Source: a bacterium
GTDB taxonomy: Bacteria > Pseudomonadota > Gammaproteobacteria > Burkholderiales > Methylophilaceae
Reading direction: 5' to 3'
Assembly: GCA_027310505.1 (NCBI GenBank)
Contig: DAIDAS010000442.1
Coordinates: 1 to 7,617, forward strand
Length of the DNA: 7,617 nt
Each line of letters starts with the position of its first letter. Position 1 is the stretch's first letter. This document shows, piece by piece, positions 1 through 5,693 of the stretch. The notes below the pieces were generated by a model. The model was not told the DNA's origin. It searched no databases and saw only the letters and a program-made list of their open reading frames with translations. The translations under genes were made by a program, and so were the position numbers.

Positions 1-893
1 TCCAGGATCAGTTCAAACACCACATCCTGCCTGAAAAAATCCATATCCTGAATGTCGCTTTTCTGGTGCCGGAAATGCGCCGGGAATTCGGCGGCACGGC
101 CGGCAATATCGCCTACAATCTCAACCTGCTGGGCGGAAAACCACTGATCATGGCGACTGTGGGAGACGACTTCGTTGCCTACGCCAACTGGCTGCATGAG
201 AACAGCCTGTCGATGACCCACGTGCGACGCATTGCAGGCAGCTATACCGCGCAAGCGTTCATCACCACCGACCTGGATGATAACCAGATCACGGCATTCC
301 ACCCTGGCGCAATGAACCAGTCGCACGAAAACACGGTCAAGGATGCACAGCAGGTCAGGCTCGGCATCATCGCGCCGGACGGTCGCGATGGCATGTTCCA
401 GCATGCCAGGGAGTTCCATGAAGCGGGCATTCCCTTCCTGTTCGATCCGGGCCAAGGCATGCCGATGTTCAGCGGCGAAGAACTGCTGCAGTTCGTCGAC
501 ATGGCGCAGTATGTGGCGCTGAACGATTATGAAGCGCAACTCATGCAGGAAAAGACCGGTCTAACCGCCGAAGCACTGGCCGCGCATGTGGATGCCCTCA
601 TTATCACGCGGGGGGCTCAAGGATCGCACATCTACGCACAGGGACAACGCATCGAGATTCCATGCGTTGAGGCCGACGCGGTGCTGGATCCCACCGGTTG
701 CGGCGATGCCTACCGCGCCGGCCTGCTATACGGTCTGGCTCGCGGGTGGGGCTGGGAAACAAGCGGCAGGCTGGCCTCGGTGATGGGTTCCATCAAGATC
801 GCGAGCCGTGGCGGCCAGAACCACAACCCATCGCGGGCAGACATTGAGGCGCGTTACAAACAGGCTTTTGGATCTGAAATCTCACTGTCATAA
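1..893 (+). CDS. PfkB-family carbohydrate/nucleoside kinase, 5' end cut off by the window
   Basis: Ribokinase-like (PfkB) kinase that transfers the ATP gamma-phosphate to a sugar or nucleoside hydroxyl in the cytoplasm. The frame is open from base 3, so the GTG at 66 is internal and the true start lies before the window; 296 residues are visible and roughly 10-20 are missing. Seen: the N-terminal PfkB signature GGTAGNIAYNLNLLGG (codons near 90-137), an NDYE segment near 523-534 matching the N-x-x-E metal/phosphate region, and the C-terminal signature DPTGCGDAYRAG near 688-723 with the anion-hole glycines and the catalytic Asp of GCGD. The family usually runs about 300-315 residues, so the gene looks intact. 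The substrate cannot be read from sequence; adenosine-kinase-like and fructokinase-like members share these motifs. The next gene follows after 12 bases, suggesting co-transcription. Confidence 0.9.
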   Translation, partial: QDQFKHHILPEKIHILNVAFLVPEMRREFGGTAGNIAYNLNLLGGKPLIMATVGDDFVAYANWLHENSLSMTHVRRIAGSYTAQAFITTDLDDNQITAFHPGAMNQSHENTVKDAQQVRLGIIAPDGRDGMFQHAREFHEAGIPFLFDPGQGMPMFSGEELLQFVDMAQYVALNDYEAQLMQEKTGLTAEALAAHVDALIITRGAQGSHIYAQGQRIEIPCVEADAVLDPTGCGDAYRAGLLYGLARGWGWETSGRLASVMGSIKIASRGGQNHNPSRADIEARYKQAFGSEISLS

Positions 894-905
894 GGAGAAA
901 TATCG

Positions 906-1358
906 ATGAAGAATACTCAAGTATTGATCGCCCTGTGCATGGTTGGTTTGCTCTCCGCCTGCGCCAGCAGCAAATCCGGTGACGTCTATACCCGCGAGCA
1001 GACGCGACAGGCGCAAACAGTGAAGATGGGCGTCGTCGAAAGCGTGCGCCAAGTCAAGATCGAAGGCACCAAGAGCGGAGTCGGCACCGGCGCAGGCGCG
1101 GTGGTCGGTGGCGTTGCCGGCAATACCATGGGCGGCGGCAAGGGCAGGATTCTGACCACTGTAGTAGGCGCCGTTGCCGGCGGCCTGGCCGGGTCGGCAG
1201 CCGAAGAAGGCCTGACGCGCACTGATGGTATTGAGATCACAGTCAAACTGGATAGCGGCAACATGATCGCCATCGTTCAGGAGGCTACGGAAGAATTCCA
1301 TCCGGGGGATCGCGTTCGCGTACTGGAAGGCGGCGGAACGACTCGCGTTTCACACTAA
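906..1358 (+). CDS. Glycine-zipper 2TM-domain outer-membrane lipoprotein (SlyB/Pcp-like)
   Basis: A 150-residue lipoprotein. The signal peptide (residues 1-18) ends in the lipobox L16-S17-A18-C19, with Cys19 as the predicted lipidated residue. Residues about 58-97 are a glycine zipper (repeated GxGxGxVxGG and GAVAGGLAG patterns), which in SlyB/Pcp-type proteins forms a helical hairpin in the outer membrane. The C-terminal 45 residues (ITVKLDSGNMIAIVQE, FHPGDRVRVL) form a small beta domain typical of this family. Start choice: AAGGAGA at 892-898 lies 7 bases before the ATG and overlaps the kinase stop codon, so translation may be coupled. SlyB relatives are tied to envelope integrity; the precise role here is unknown. 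Confidence 0.85.
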   Translation: MKNTQVLIALCMVGLLSACASSKSGDVYTREQTRQAQTVKMGVVESVRQVKIEGTKSGVGTGAGAVVGGVAGNTMGGGKGRILTTVVGAVAGGLAGSAAEEGLTRTDGIEITVKLDSGNMIAIVQEATEEFHPGDRVRVLEGGGTTRVSH

Positions 1359-1373
1359 CCCGTTCAGTCAACA

Positions 1374-1403
1374 GCGTAGCGTGTGCGGCGCACACTGCTA
1401 CGC
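1374..1403 (+). terminator. Strong hairpin after the lipoprotein gene, possible terminator
   Basis: GCGTAGCGTGTGC pairs with GCACAC and GCTACGC around a GGC loop, giving 13 base pairs with a single bulged T at 1396. It starts 15 bases after the lipoprotein stop codon. The bases after it (GTGCATTTAG) lack a clear U-run, so it may be a weak or Rho-assisted terminator or only an mRNA 3' stabiliser. Confidence 0.5.
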
Positions 1404-1479
1404 GTGCATTTAGAAAGTCACTCCCATTTACCCCACAGTCCACCCCTTTGTCAGCAGCCTACGGCTGCTCCGACTTGTT

Positions 1480-2229
1480 TTGCACCTGATCCAAGGTGTA
1501 TTGACCACAGCACTGATACTGCCGCGCCTTTCTGAAACGAAGCGCAAGCAATGTATCCAACGCTGGTCAGCGAAGGCGCTATCCATCCTGCGCATCCGTG
1601 TCGTCCCCCTCGGGCAGGTACCGAATGCATTGACCAATAAAACGCTTTTCATCGCCAACCATATTTCATGGATCGATATCTGGGCGATCAAACAGGTGCA
1701 CCCGGTCAATTTCGTAGCCAAATCCGAGGTACGCGACTGGCCGGTCATCGGCTGGCTGGCGGAAAAAACCGACACACTGTTCATCGAGCGGGCACGGCGG
1801 CATGATACCGGACGTACGGCAAGCGGCATGGAGCAAGGGCTGCGCGAGTTGAAATGCCTGTGCCTGTTCCCGGAAGGCACCACCACCAATGGCACCGAGC
1901 TGAAACCCTTCAAGACCGGCCTGCTGCAGGCCGCCATCAATGCGGAAGCGATGCTGCAGCCGGTCGCCATCCGCTACCCCAATCCGGATGGCACGCCCAA
2001 CACCGCCATCGCCTACGACGGCGACATCACCATGCCGCAATCGCTGCGTACCGTGCTGAAACAAAGAGAAGTCGTGGTAGAGCTCCATTTCGCGCCGCCC
2101 ATTCCTGCGCAGGGCCAGGAGCGGCGCCACATGTCACATCAGGCTAGGCATGCCATAGCTTCTTTATTACATCTTCCGAAGCACAAGGCACCTGAAACAC
2201 ACGACGATCCTCCAGACGCATCGCCGTGA
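1480..2229 (+). CDS. plsC: 1-acyl-sn-glycerol-3-phosphate acyltransferase (PlsC family)
   Basis: Transfers an acyl chain to the sn-2 position of lysophosphatidate to make phosphatidic acid at the inner membrane. Numbered from the TTG at 1480: motif I NHISWID at 60-66 with catalytic His61 and Asp66 (HX4D); motif II region KSEVRDWPVIGWLAEKTDTL followed by FIER at about 81-104; motif III FPEGTTTNG at 130-138; and motif IV PVAIRYPNP near 161-169. All catalytic blocks are present. The start is uncertain. There is no ATG or good ribosome binding site, and the frame is open back to a TAG at 1411. The extra residues (SSLRLLRLVLHL) resemble the usual hydrophobic PlsC N-terminus, so the protein may begin upstream, for example at CTG 1465. 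The last 28 codons overlap the end of apaH on the other strand. Confidence 0.88.
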   Translation: MHLIQGVLTTALILPRLSETKRKQCIQRWSAKALSILRIRVVPLGQVPNALTNKTLFIANHISWIDIWAIKQVHPVNFVAKSEVRDWPVIGWLAEKTDTLFIERARRHDTGRTASGMEQGLRELKCLCLFPEGTTTNGTELKPFKTGLLQAAINAEAMLQPVAIRYPNPDGTPNTAIAYDGDITMPQSLRTVLKQREVVVELHFAPPIPAQGQERRHMSHQARHAIASLLHLPKHKAPETHDDPPDASP

Positions 2230-2977
2230 GCTGGCCGCCCCACAGGCAGCCGGTATCCAGCGCAATCAGATTGTCGCGCAGCATCAAGCCTAACGCCGAC
2301 CAATGGCCGAACACCAGCGTACGGTCAACGCTGCGACGACCTTCCAGTTCAAACCAGGGGATCATGCCTTCGGGAATATCGGCCACTTCGCCCTTGAAGC
2401 GAAAATCCATCGCCCCTTCGGCGGTACAAACGCGCAACCGGGTCAACGCGTTGGTGATGACACGCAACCGACTCATCCCATGCAGATCATCCTGCCAGTG
2501 ATTGGGATGGTTGCCGTACATGTGCGCAAGAAAATCGCGATAATCGGCACCACGCAGCACCGACTCGACCTCGCCCGCCAGAGCCATCGTCTGATCGGCG
2601 CTCCATTGCGGCAGAACGCCGGCATGCACCATCAGATACTCGCCTTCGGCATAGGCCATGTGCCTGCCGCGTAGCCACGCCAGCAATTCCTGGCCATCCG
2701 GTGCGGCCAACAAGGGTTGCAGCGTATCGAATCGATGCGCTTCGACGAAGCCTTCGGCGACTGCCAACGTATGCAAGTCATGGTTGCCAAGGACGACGTT
2801 TAGAGAGTTCTCGTGCTGTTTAGCCCAGCGCAGAATGGCCAGAGAGTCAGGGCCGCGGTTGATCAGGTCGCCAACCAGCCAGAGCTGGTCACGCCCTGCA
2901 CTGAAGCCGATATGTTCCAGCAGGTGCTTAAACGAGATGTAGCACCCCTGAATGTCGCCTACGGCATAGCTGGCCAT
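2144..2977 (-). CDS. apaH: Symmetrical bis(5'-nucleosyl)-tetraphosphatase ApaH
   Basis: Hydrolyses diadenosine tetraphosphate symmetrically to two ADP, limiting alarmone and NpnN-capped RNA levels in the cytoplasm. It is a PPP-family metallophosphatase of 277 residues, the usual size. Seen: GDIQGCY at 7-13 (Asp8 and Gln10; the classical motif is GDxHG and ApaH has Q), GDLINRGPDS at 36-45, GNHD at 64-67, VHAG at 117-120 and FGHWSALG at 223-230, together the full two-metal site and ApaH-specific C-terminus. Ribosome binding is weak (AGGG about 12 bases before the ATG). A terminator hairpin ends only 14 bases upstream of the start, leaving no room for a separate promoter. It converges on plsC with an 86-bp overlap. 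Confidence 0.95.
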   Translation of the reverse strand: MASYAVGDIQGCYISFKHLLEHIGFSAGRDQLWLVGDLINRGPDSLAILRWAKQHENSLNVVLGNHDLHTLAVAEGFVEAHRFDTLQPLLAAPDGQELLAWLRGRHMAYAEGEYLMVHAGVLPQWSADQTMALAGEVESVLRGADYRDFLAHMYGNHPNHWQDDLHGMSRLRVITNALTRLRVCTAEGAMDFRFKGEVADIPEGMIPWFELEGRRSVDRTLVFGHWSALGLMLRDNLIALDTGCLWGGQLTAMRLEDRRVFQVPCASEDVIKKLWHA

Positions 2978-2991
2978 GATCGAATGCCCTG

Positions 2992-3020
2992 AAAAAAATC
3001 CCGCCTCGCGGCGGGATTTT
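2992..3020 (-). terminator. Rho-independent terminator of the cytochrome gene
   Basis: ATCCCGCC (2998-3005) and GGCGGGAT (3010-3017) form an 8-bp GC-rich stem around a TCGC loop, extended by AAA/TTT pairs. On the - strand it is followed by a run of seven U (complement of 2992-2998). It starts 6 bases beyond the cytochrome stop codon and ends just before the apaH start. Four T on the + side make it weakly bidirectional. Confidence 0.88.
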
Positions 3021-3026
3021 CAGAAA

Positions 3027-3569
3027 TTACTTCTTGGCAGGTTCGGCCGCGGGTGCCGCTTCTGTCTTGGGCGCTGGCGCCTTGAAGTTGGCGCCGCCCT
3101 GGTTGGCCATGTAGGCCACCGCACCGGCAACCTCGGTATCGGTCAGTTCCGCATTACCGCCACGCGCCGGCATCTGGCGAATACCTGCGACTGCATGCTT
3201 GACCAGAGTATCGTAACCTTGGGTGATACGCGGGCCCCATGCGCCCTTGTCCCCGATTTTTGGAGAACCCAGCGCACCGGAACCGTGACAGGCCGAGCAG
3301 GTTTCCTTCACCACTTGCTCACCCGGCTTGTCGACATGCGGGCCTGCATTGGCATCCGCCACGGCAACTTCACCAACAGGCTGAATACGCTCGATCACTT
3401 TCGACGCAGCCACGGCTGCGTCGCTGTCGGGGATATGTGTAGCCTGAATACCCAGCACCATTTTGATGATCATGAAGATCACCAGGCCGGGAGCAAACAG
3501 TCCGCCCAGCAGGGCAAGAACAAACTGGGTGACAGTAGTTTTGGGGAAATCGTGATCGTGGTCGCTCAT
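3027..3569 (-). CDS. Membrane-anchored cytochrome c5-family monohaem protein
   Basis: A single-haem class I c-type cytochrome, an electron carrier tethered to the inner membrane with its haem domain in the periplasm. From the ATG at 3569 it has 180 residues: a short His/Asp-rich start (MSDHDHDFPK), one membrane helix at about 16-40, a linker, haem-binding CSACH at 91-95, the c5-typical GSPKIGDKGAWGPRI, the axial ligand Met133 in RQMPARGG, and an Ala/Pro/Lys-rich tail from about 164. The frame is open further upstream, but this ATG is preferred: it has AGGAA about 6-7 bases upstream, and the match to the neighbouring small paralogue begins here. Upstream lies that truncated paralogue (stop 16 bases before this ATG); both probably come from one promoter at about 3762-3789. 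Confidence 0.9.
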   Translation of the reverse strand: MSDHDHDFPKTTVTQFVLALLGGLFAPGLVIFMIIKMVLGIQATHIPDSDAAVAASKVIERIQPVGEVAVADANAGPHVDKPGEQVVKETCSACHGSGALGSPKIGDKGAWGPRITQGYDTLVKHAVAGIRQMPARGGNAELTDTEVAGAVAYMANQGGANFKAPAPKTEAAPAAEPAKK

Positions 3570-3585
3570 GAAAAATTCCTGAAAT

Positions 3586-3726
3586 TTAAATGTGGGTAGA
3601 CTGAATAGCCAGAAGCAGTTTAACAATCATAAAAATCACCAACCCAGGTGCAACCAGGCATGCCAGCAAGGCAGCCAGAAACTGCGAAACGGTGGTCCGG
3701 GGGAAATCCTCTTCATGCGCGGTCAT
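3586..3726 (-). CDS. 46-residue membrane-anchor-only paralogue of the cytochrome c5 gene
   Basis: A small intact ORF directly upstream of the cytochrome. It starts MTAHEEDFPRTTVSQF and ends IQSTHI then TAA. Aligned without gaps to the first 46 residues of the cytochrome I count 30 identical positions, including DFP, TTV, QF, APGLVIFMI and THI. It is one membrane helix with no haem motif; the stop falls where the cytochrome continues PDSDAA into its haem domain. The ATG has a good ribosome site (CAGGAGC about 7 bases upstream) and sits about 35 bases after a TATAAT box, so it should be translated. It is either a remnant of a tandem cytochrome gene that lost its haem domain, or a retained small membrane protein. 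The mostly conservative substitutions favour coding constraint, but I cannot test this. Confidence 0.75.
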   Translation of the reverse strand: MTAHEEDFPRTTVSQFLAALLACLVAPGLVIFMIVKLLLAIQSTHI

Positions 3727-3761
3727 GATCTTGCTCCTGAAAGTGGGTCGATAACCCTTTT

Positions 3762-3789
3762 ATTATACTGATTAACAAGCCATGAACAA
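3762..3789 (-). promoter_or_regulatory. Sigma70-type promoter for the small ORF and cytochrome
   Basis: On the - strand TTGTTC (3784-3789) and a perfect TATAAT (3762-3767) are separated by 16 bases. Initiation would fall near 3755, giving a leader of about 30 bases before the small ORF. Confidence 0.65.
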
Positions 3790-3817
3790 GGACAGAAAGG
3801 TGCGATTTTGCTATACT
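3789..3817 (+). promoter_or_regulatory. Promoter of tRNA-Arg
   Basis: AGGACA (3789-3794, four of six to TTGACA) is 17 bases before TATACT (3812-3817), followed by a GC-rich discriminator (CCGCCCC) just before the tRNA, as is usual for stable-RNA promoters. Its -35 box abuts the -35 of the divergent cytochrome promoter. Confidence 0.6.
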
Positions 3818-3826
3818 CCGCCCCAT

Positions 3827-3903
3827 GCGCCCGTAGCTCAGTTGGATAGAGTATTGGTTTCCGAAGCCAAAGGTCACAGGTTCGACTCCTGTCGGGCGCG
3901 CCA
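3827..3903 (+). tRNA. tRNA-Arg (anticodon CCG)
   Basis: A 77-base cloverleaf with encoded CCA. Acceptor GCGCCCG (3827-3833) pairs with CGGGCGC (3893-3899), discriminator G3900, CCA at 3901-3903. The D arm is GCTC..GAGT. The anticodon arm TTGGT/GCCAA holds loop TTCCGAA with CCG at 3861-3863, reading CGG arginine codons. The T arm is ACAGG-TTCGACT-CCTGT. Its 3' end is the likely attachment site for the foreign DNA that follows. Confidence 0.96.
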
Positions 3904-3910
3904 CTTATTC
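3880..3910 (+). other. Inferred attachment site (left boundary of an integrated element)
   Basis: The gene style changes exactly after the tRNA 3' end: the left side is housekeeping, the right side carries an AlpA-like regulator, a TrfA-family replication protein and cargo. Tyrosine integrases commonly use tRNA 3' ends as att sites. No second copy of the tRNA 3' end is seen in this window, so the core and far boundary are not shown. Confidence 0.4.
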
Positions 3911-3960
3911 CTTTATTATCAAAAAACTAGATAAGCACACTGCTGCAGAAGATTGCGATG

Positions 3961-4002
3961 TTTTGCACATTTTGGCACACTGATTGTGCCAAATTTGTGC
4001 CA
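3961..4002. repeat. Array of four GCACA/TGTGC half-sites
   Basis: TTTTGCACA (3961-3969) and TTTGGCACA (3971-3979) in one orientation face TGTGCCAAA (3985-3993) and TTGTGCCAG (3995-4003). The inner two form a perfect 9-bp inverted repeat with a 5-base centre (CTGAT). Spacing within each pair is 10-11 bp, about one helical turn. It lies about 60 bp past the tRNA, where integrase arm or excisionase sites are often found; an operator or replication-initiator sites are alternatives. Confidence 0.55.
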
Positions 4003-4098
4003 GCGCAATGCTCGACACAGCAATGATTTACACGTATTGTTACAAGTGGAAGCACTGGGGAAACGTAAGAAGATCTTCGGCAGCATAAAAACGGGCAT

Positions 4099-4421
4099 GT
4101 TTGATGGCAATCAAACGATGACCAACAGAGCCGAAGGCGCGCGCCGTCCAGAATCCACCCAGCCAAAAGCAGGCATAGCTGGGTGCTAGAAAGGATACCA
4201 AAAGGTAATCGCCTTTGAGAACATAGCCGCCGGTCAGGATGAGGCCGGAGACAATGCGCGACGTTCCAGGGAAAGCAGACCTACACGGGGCACAACCCCG
4301 TCATTGCAGAAGTTTCACCGCTTGGCAGAGCCGGTGACTAACATCAGAGCTGTGATGACTGCCGCCAACTCATCCGAGCCATTCCGGCCTTTGCTGGAAT
4401 GGTCCGGAAAGGTCTTGGCCA
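4099..4421 (+). other. Gene-free, hairpin-rich leader before the AlpA-like/trfA operon, possible structured RNA
   Basis: Part of a 518-bp stretch (3904-4421) with no convincing gene. Successive perfect or near-perfect hairpins: 4099-4116 (GTTTGAT/ATCAAAC), 4156-4185 (CACCCAGC/GCTGGGTG), 4201-4216 (AAAGG/CCTTT), 4285-4301 (ACGGGG/CCCCGT), 4315-4337 (TCACCG-CTT/GAG-CGGTGA with one bulge), 4342-4357 (CATCA/TGATG) and 4379-4402 (CCATTCC/GGAATGG). The last sits about 20 bases before the ATG. This could be a cis-regulatory leader or a small RNA; from memory, a conserved RNA called int-alpA is reported beside alpA and integrase genes in Proteobacteria, but I cannot confirm a match. No clear promoter was found inside. 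Confidence 0.4.
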
Positions 4422-4751
4422 ATGAAAGCTCTGCTTACAATAGAACAACTCTCTGCATATTTACATAAATCTGTCACCAGTGTCCGTAGCGACACTGTCC
4501 GCAACCCCACATCCCTACCGCCAATTTGTCGGCTCCCTGGTACCAAACGACTCCTCTGGCGCATCGAGGACGTAGAAAGCTGGGTAGCTCAGCACGTTCA
4601 GGGCAGTCCCACCGAAACCACAGCTCCGGTAGTCAACAACGACATCAAGCGAAAACCTGGAAGGCCTACCAAAGCCGAGCAAATAGCACGGCGGCGTCAA
4701 CAGGCCGAGCTATCAGGAGCCGGTCACGCTAGCACTACTGCAGGAGCGTGA
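4422..4751 (+). CDS. AlpA-like helix-turn-helix DNA-binding protein
   Basis: 109 residues. Residues about 4-57 (LLTIEQLSAYLHKSVTSVRS through RLLWRIEDVESWVAQHV) fit the excisionase/AlpA type of winged helix-turn-helix: a 'LTIEQLSAYL' helix, a recognition helix, then the wing 'KRLLWRIEDVESWV'. Residues 76-93 (KRKPGRPTKAEQIARRRQ) are strongly basic with an AT-hook-like GRP core, suggesting extra DNA contacts. Such proteins regulate integration/excision or replication genes of integrative elements. AAAGG at about 4408-4412 is the likely ribosome site. The stop codon is 3 bases before the trfA ATG and the trfA ribosome site lies inside this gene, so the two form one operon. The exact target is unknown. 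Confidence 0.75.
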   Translation: MKALLTIEQLSAYLHKSVTSVRSDTVRNPTSLPPICRLPGTKRLLWRIEDVESWVAQHVQGSPTETTAPVVNNDIKRKPGRPTKAEQIARRRQQAELSGAGHASTTAGA

Positions 4752-4754
4752 CCT

Positions 4755-5693
4755 ATGGAAATCACACCATTAAACGGGGACACACGACACCAAGACAACC
4801 CAAATGCTCTACTTGATCGGATACGTCAACGAAATGCTGATCGCGCTGCAGCTGATAAACAACTACCGCTCTGGCCTGATCCAACAAGAGGGTTACCTAA
4901 CGGCGTACTCCGGTCGGCACTATTTGGAGCGATCAAACGCGGGAAACGCCGATACCTAGAGCGCGAACCCATAGCAAGTCTTAAAAGCATATCAATCATC
5001 TATACAGGCCCACGTCTAAACCAGTCCGACCTCGACGTATGGGCCGGCGCACTGCATCTTGCCCGCCTAGGGAAGCTCGGCAACCGAATAGAGTTCGGAG
5101 AAAAAGGGTTTCTTCGTCTTATTGGCCGAGGTGGCCCACGTGGAGATAACATCGGTAAGGGCGACCGTGAATGGCTACGAAAAGTGCTAGCTAGGCTGAA
5201 GGCGACCGCCGTAGAAGTAATCCAAGGCCCCTATTCATACACTGGCTCGCTCATTGACGAGTATTTCCGTGACAGCTCGAGTAACCGCTATGTAATGATT
5301 CTGAACCCGCGCATGAGGGCGCTCTTCAATAGTAATAGTCACACCTGGCTCGATTGGAGCATCCGGCACGCCTTAATTGGTTATCCATTGGCACAATGGC
5401 TACACGGCTTTTATTCAACGCACTCTCCAATTTTGCCTTACAAGCCCGAAACGCTACATCGCCTTTGCGGCAGCGAAGCGGGGGGAAATGCCAAAACCGA
5501 CGCGGAACGTCACAAGGCATTACTTGATTGGATAGACAATAGTCTAGTCCCAGCCTTGGAAGCACTAAAGCAAGTTAGCAACGAGGCCGGACATTGGTTC
5601 TCATGGGAGTTTAGCAACGACGGGCTGATAGAAGTAGAAAAAATGCCTGTGAAAGCCAAGCAGAAAATAAGTCAGCCAGCCAGAAGTAGCTAA
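4755..5693 (+). CDS. trfA: TrfA-family plasmid replication initiator
   Basis: 312 residues matching the TrfA family, whose RK2 founder binds origin iterons, melts the origin and helps load the host helicase. Recognised blocks: LPLWPDPTRGLPNGVLRSALFG at about 37-58, KRGKRRYLEREPIASL at 61-76, YTGPRLNQSDLDVW at 83-96, YSYTGSLIDEYF near 160-171, LNPRMRALF at 183-191, and PLAQWLHGFYSTH at 211-223 ahead of LHRLCGS at 234-240. The winged-helix core appears complete. Ribosome site AGGAG (4742-4746) lies at the end of the upstream gene, showing coupling. Here it sits beside a tRNA on apparently chromosomal DNA, so it may serve an integrated element with a plasmid-like phase. RK2-like iterons were not seen nearby. 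It ends 4 bp into the stop of the convergent membrane-protein gene. Confidence 0.85.
   Translation: MEITPLNGDTRHQDNPNALLDRIRQRNADRAAADKQLPLWPDPTRGLPNGVLRSALFGAIKRGKRRYLEREPIASLKSISIIYTGPRLNQSDLDVWAGALHLARLGKLGNRIEFGEKGFLRLIGRGGPRGDNIGKGDREWLRKVLARLKATAVEVIQGPYSYTGSLIDEYFRDSSSNRYVMILNPRMRALFNSNSHTWLDWSIRHALIGYPLAQWLHGFYSTHSPILPYKPETLHRLCGSEAGGNAKTDAERHKALLDWIDNSLVPALEALKQVSNEAGHWFSWEFSNDGLIEVEKMPVKAKQKISQPARSS

Noticed and set aside
66..68. GTG as the kinase start
   Set aside because: The frame is open to the window edge and upstream residues (FKHHILPEKIHILNVAFLVP) fit the family's N-terminus.
888..1301. Long - strand ORFs opposite the lipoprotein gene
   Set aside because: Shadows of the GC-rich glycine-zipper gene; no domain or ribosome site.
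3570..3626. 19-residue longer start for the cytochrome
   Set aside because: It overlaps the small paralogue in another frame; the ATG at 3569 has a ribosome site and is where paralogue homology begins.
3713..3904. 63-residue - strand ORF starting MARPTGVEPVTFGFG
   Set aside because: It is the antisense translation of the tRNA-Arg gene, a well-known spurious pattern; the promoter and tRNA explain the sequence.
3953..4189. 78-residue + strand ORF in the tRNA-trfA gap
   Set aside because: No recognisable domain; it runs through the half-site array and hairpins, and shows no convincing ribosome site.
4040..4300. 86-codon open - strand frame (contains GGFWTARAFGSVGHRL)
   Set aside because: It looks somewhat protein-like but has only an internal TTG as start and covers several hairpins; could be a gene remnant, not supported.
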